Below are positions 63,568 to 64,000 of a DNA stretch of 64,000 nucleotides, piece by piece (position 1 is the stretch's first letter; each line of letters starts with the position of its first letter). Source of the DNA: Panicum virgatum (Eukaryota > Streptophyta > Magnoliopsida > Poales > Poaceae). The notes beneath the pieces are model-generated. The model saw nothing but the letters and a program-made list of their open reading frames with translations. It was not told the origin of the DNA and did not search any database. The translations under genes were made by a program, and so were the position numbers. Location of the stretch: NCBI RefSeq assembly GCF_016808335.1, contig NC_053145.1, positions 434,001-498,000 on the forward strand, read 5' to 3'.

Positions 63568-63720
63568 TTCGCTCTGTTAAGCTGGCTTGTCAGCCAGCCA
63601 ACCAGCCAACAGTATTTTTCTCTCACATCAAATCAGCATCGGCCACCAGCCAACAATATTTTTTTCACTACACATCAGCACAAGCTATTAGCAACATCCA
63701 GCCGAACACAGCGAGACCGA
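63568..63720. repeat. Dispersed MITE-like repeat, copy 2
   Basis: Shares 'caacagtatttttctctcac' and 'cagcatcggccaccagcc' type units with 31155-31295, arranged as degenerate tandem units. Confidence 0.5.
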
Positions 63721-63965
63721 CGGTCATGGTTGGCTGTCCCTGGGAATAATTGTGTACCCCCGTGTTACCATTTGTGGCTCATCCGACCCTTTCCTTTCTA
63801 TAAGCAATAAAAACTTCCTTCTTTTCCCGGTTTTCCTCCCCCGAGCCCTCTCCTCTCCACCAAAACAATCGGATCGTTCCCGAACAAAATCCCCAACTGC
63901 TAGCTGCTACCTCTCGATTGGCCGCTTCGTCGTCCTCCAACGTAGACTAGTACGGCAGATCCGTG

Positions 63966-63999
63966 ATGGCGGCCACTGCGGCGGCGCCCGACCAGCGGC
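63966..63999 (+). CDS. 5' end of a gene cut by the window edge
   Basis: An ATG at 63966 with a favourable context (ccgtgATGGCGG) opens a frame coding M-A-A-T-A-A-A-P-D-Q-R. It is preceded by a leader of C-rich composition (63830-63950, ctcctctccaccaaaac) and a TATA-like 'ctataagcaataaaaac' at about 63797. The GC-rich Ala-heavy start is typical of grass first exons. The product cannot be named from 11 codons. Confidence 0.55.
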   Translation, partial: MAATAAAPDQR

Positions 64000-64000
64000 A

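Overview
The window is plant nuclear DNA, almost certainly from a grass, and probably a panicoid such as sorghum or a relative (this last point is inference). The grounds are GC-rich exons interrupted by AT-rich introns, abundant grass-type MITEs, CACTA, Mutator-like and Tat/Athila-like elements, and a leaf-type ferredoxin-NADP reductase beside a cytosolic ribosomal protein gene. There are few host genes among many transposable elements. No CRISPR array, operon or complete RNA gene is visible.

Host genes from left to right are: the last codons of an unidentified + gene (2-85); a secreted invertase/pectin methylesterase inhibitor (1300-1890, -); 60S ribosomal protein L9 (5676-7395, -, three exons, one extra base in exon 1); chloroplast ferredoxin-NADP+ reductase (8084-9944, -, seven exons); a six-exon WAT1-related EamA transporter (17435-19104, +); a two-exon WAT1-related transporter with a 3.1-kb intron (33498-37781, +); and the first codons of a gene running off the right edge (63966, +). 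A single orphan WAT1-type exon lies at 3312-3462 (-).

The rest is mostly mobile DNA, and many boundaries can be read directly from target-site duplications. 3491-4181 is a fold-back element. 4931-5353 is a TAA-flanked MITE. 10284-14731 is a Stowaway MITE split by a TTA-flanked element. That element holds a block also present at 14917-16363 and is itself split by a CACTA element carrying exons of a mannose-6-phosphate-reductase-like aldo-keto reductase. 20033-21699 is a Pack-MULE with a degenerate glucanase (GH17) fragment. 22121-23374, 23837-27671 and 39618-41070 look like solo LTRs. 35056-36733 is a LINE-type retroposon inside an intron.

41749-62360 is a four-layer nest. A dead L1-type LINE contains a 14.1-kb gag-protease-only LTR element. 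This contains a second LTR element in opposite orientation, whose 3' LTR contains a solo LTR. Every layer is bounded by its own target-site duplication.

The host genes show no sign of working together. RPL9 serves translation, LFNR photosynthetic electron transfer, the inhibitor acts in the cell wall, and the WAT1 proteins are membrane transporters that have multiplied locally. I found no convincing new enzymatic system. The most unusual observations are the four-fold hairpin array with compensatory changes in the intronic retroposon, the single-base frameshift in RPL9, the duplicated block whose second copy preserves the CACTA empty site, and the complete stratigraphy of the TE nest.
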